Source of the DNA: Burkholderia sp. D-99
GTDB taxonomy: Bacteria; Pseudomonadota; Gammaproteobacteria; Burkholderiales; Burkholderiaceae
Assembly: GCF_011605345.1 (NCBI RefSeq)
Contig: NZ_JAAOXM010000007.1
Coordinates: 284,524-348,523, forward strand
DNA: 64,000 nt
Reading direction: 5' to 3'
Made by a program: the position numbers and the translations under genes. Of this stretch, positions 63,070 through 64,000 are shown piece by piece (position 1 is the stretch's first letter; each line of letters begins with the position of its first letter). The notes under the pieces were generated by a model. That model searched no databases. It was not told where the DNA came from and saw only the letters and a program-made list of their open reading frames with translations.

Positions 63070-63355
63070 ACTTAGCTCAGACGTTTCAATCCGGAAACAA
63101 AACTCCCCCAACGACGTTGCATGCGCCGTCGTGCGCCTGCGCGCGCCTTGCGCCTCGGGCGCAAGCGGCCGGTGGCACGAATCTCGCAGATAGAGCTTCG
63201 CACGGCGGGCCCGCATGCCGTTCCGCAATCGCGGCTGGCGTCCAGCGCCGGACCGAAGGCAATCGGCTACCGACAGGACTACGAACCTTTACCGGCCCCC
63301 TGCACCACACGTAGATCGCCGCGCGGCGACGAGGCATCGCGCGCATGGGGAGGCC

Positions 63356-64000
63356 ATGATGCTCAAGACGAAACGACCGTTCCGCAAGACGGGACGGTGC
63401 CATCGCGCAACCTTGCTCGCCGCAGCCGCGTTCGCGTGCTGCTGCTCGTATGCCGTCGCACAAGATGCGGCACCGGACGCCGCGCCCGATGCAGTTGCCA
63501 GCGCGGACACCATCATGATGCTGGTCGACGACGCTTCGCCGTGCGCAGCCAACCTGGCTGCGTGCGCGGTGCACGTCTTTGCGGGCGGACGCGTCGGCGG
63601 TAATGGCGCAGGCGCTAGCGGTAGTGGCAGTGGCAGCGGCGGCAGCCCCGGTAGCGGAAATGGCAATAGCGGCGGCAGCGGCAACAACGGGAACGGTACC
63701 GTCGGACCTGCCGGCGTCGGCGGAACGACAAGCGGAACATCCGGCGGCACGAGCGGTTCGGGTGGCTCGGGCCGCGGTGGCAATGCGTCTGGCAGCGGTG
63801 GTTCGGGTGGTGGTTCGTCCGGCGGCGGTTCGTCCGGCGGCGGTTCTTCCGGTGGTGGTTCGTCCGGTGGTGGTTCTTCCGGTGGTGGTTCTTCCGGCGG
63901 TGGTTCTTCCGGCGGTGGTTCTTCCGGCGGTGGTTCTTCCGGTGGCGGTTCTTCCGGCGGCGGTTCTTCCGGCGGTGGTTCGTCCGGTGGTGGTTCTTCC
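63356..64000 (+). CDS. Exported Gly/Ser-repeat protein, 3' end outside window
   Basis: At least 215 aa, running off the right edge. GGGGAGGCC precedes ATG 63356 (MMLKTKRPFRKTGRCHRATL). Signal peptide with a long Ala-rich core (LLAAAAFACCCSYAVAQDAA), a short segment with VDDASPCAANLAACAVHVF, then Gly/Ser/Asn low-complexity, and from residue 151 thirteen in-frame GGGSS units to the window end. No family recognised. Cell-surface or secreted location is inferred. Confidence 0.7.
   Translation, partial: MMLKTKRPFRKTGRCHRATLLAAAAFACCCSYAVAQDAAPDAAPDAVASADTIMMLVDDASPCAANLAACAVHVFAGGRVGGNGAGASGSGSGSGGSPGSGNGNSGGSGNNGNGTVGPAGVGGTTSGTSGGTSGSGGSGRGGNASGSGGSGGGSSGGGSSGGGSSGGGSSGGGSSGGGSSGGGSSGGGSSGGGSSGGGSSGGGSSGGGSSGGGSS
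63806..64000 (+). repeat. 15-bp tandem repeat coding GGGSS
   Basis: Thirteen complete 15-bp units (GGYGGYGGTTCKTCC type) from 63806 to the edge, continuing beyond it. The unit is a multiple of 3, so copy number change keeps the frame. Codons vary mainly at the Gly third base (GGC/GGT) and at the first Ser (TCT/TCG). Confidence 0.95.

Noticed and set aside
63289..63783. Pro/Leu-rich minus-strand frame opposite the Gly/Ser gene
   Set aside because: It is the complement of Gly/Ser codons (Gly gives Pro, Ser gives Arg/Gly), so it is a shadow of the repeat gene.
63806..64000. CRISPR-like regular repeats
   Set aside because: Units are 15 bp, directly adjoining and in frame with a coding sequence; there are no spacers.

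Overview
The window is GC-rich chromosomal DNA with very long open frames on both strands. Gene content and order (cysI-DUF934-cysH-cysD-cysN next to cysB; livHMGF; ispH-slpA; radC-rpmB-rpmG; nadB facing nadC-nadA; ribF-ileS-lspA-coaBC-dut; clpS-clpA; monomeric plus dimeric isocitrate dehydrogenase) point to a betaproteobacterium of the Burkholderiaceae, most like chromosome 1 of a Burkholderia cepacia complex species. The species cannot be fixed from the sequence alone. Most of the window is core housekeeping DNA. There is no prophage, insertion sequence, CRISPR array, rRNA or integrase.

Layout. 1-6518: assimilatory sulfate reduction operon on the minus strand (cysN is cut by the window edge) and the divergent regulator cysB. 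6583-8238: an orphan periplasmic binding protein, tRNA-Leu(CAA) and a tiny lipoprotein gene. 8283-14854: an accessory block of three LysR regulators, three short-chain dehydrogenases and an alpha/beta hydrolase in divergent or adjacent pairs. 15034-21900: DinB-like protein, CopC-like protein, rRNA pseudouridine synthase, small membrane protein, NAD-dependent epimerase, ferredoxin-type reductase, argD with an attenuator-like leader, GNAT acetyltransferase and DUF2278 protein. 22174-26720: livFGMH transporter operon, headed by an eroded LivK-type binding-protein gene. 26990-38831: ispH-slpA, radC, ribosomal proteins L28 and L33, NAD biosynthesis, fatty-acid desaturase, MscS channel, rRNA methyltransferase and purN. 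38954-45170: ribF-ileS-lspA-coaBC-dut. 45222-53657: membrane protein, amino-acid permease, ClpA/ClpS, cold-shock protein, multicopper oxidase and a 74-residue orphan. 53781-61900: two unrelated isocitrate dehydrogenases, RluE-type pseudouridine synthase, Ala/Lys/His-rich exported protein, DUF192 protein and an EF-G outside the str operon. 62065-64000: NiCoT transporter and the start of an exported Gly/Ser-repeat protein that runs off the edge.

How they work together. The cys block takes sulfate to sulfide: ATP sulfurylase makes APS, CysH reduces it to sulfite, CysI reduces sulfite to sulfide, and CysB is the expected activator. nadB, nadA and nadC give the complete de novo route from aspartate to nicotinate mononucleotide. 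ribF to dut is a compact cofactor, translation and nucleotide operon. livHMGF is an intact branched-chain amino acid permease whose local binding protein looks decayed.

No clear new multi-gene system was found. The most notable unexplained signals are regulatory: a promoter, Arg-rich mini-ORF and terminator ahead of argD; a 16-bp perfect palindrome upstream of icd; three related operator-like repeats in an AT-rich island near 53.1-53.2 kb; and the eroded but still open livK frame. Coordinates and motifs were read by eye from the sequence; no database search was run.
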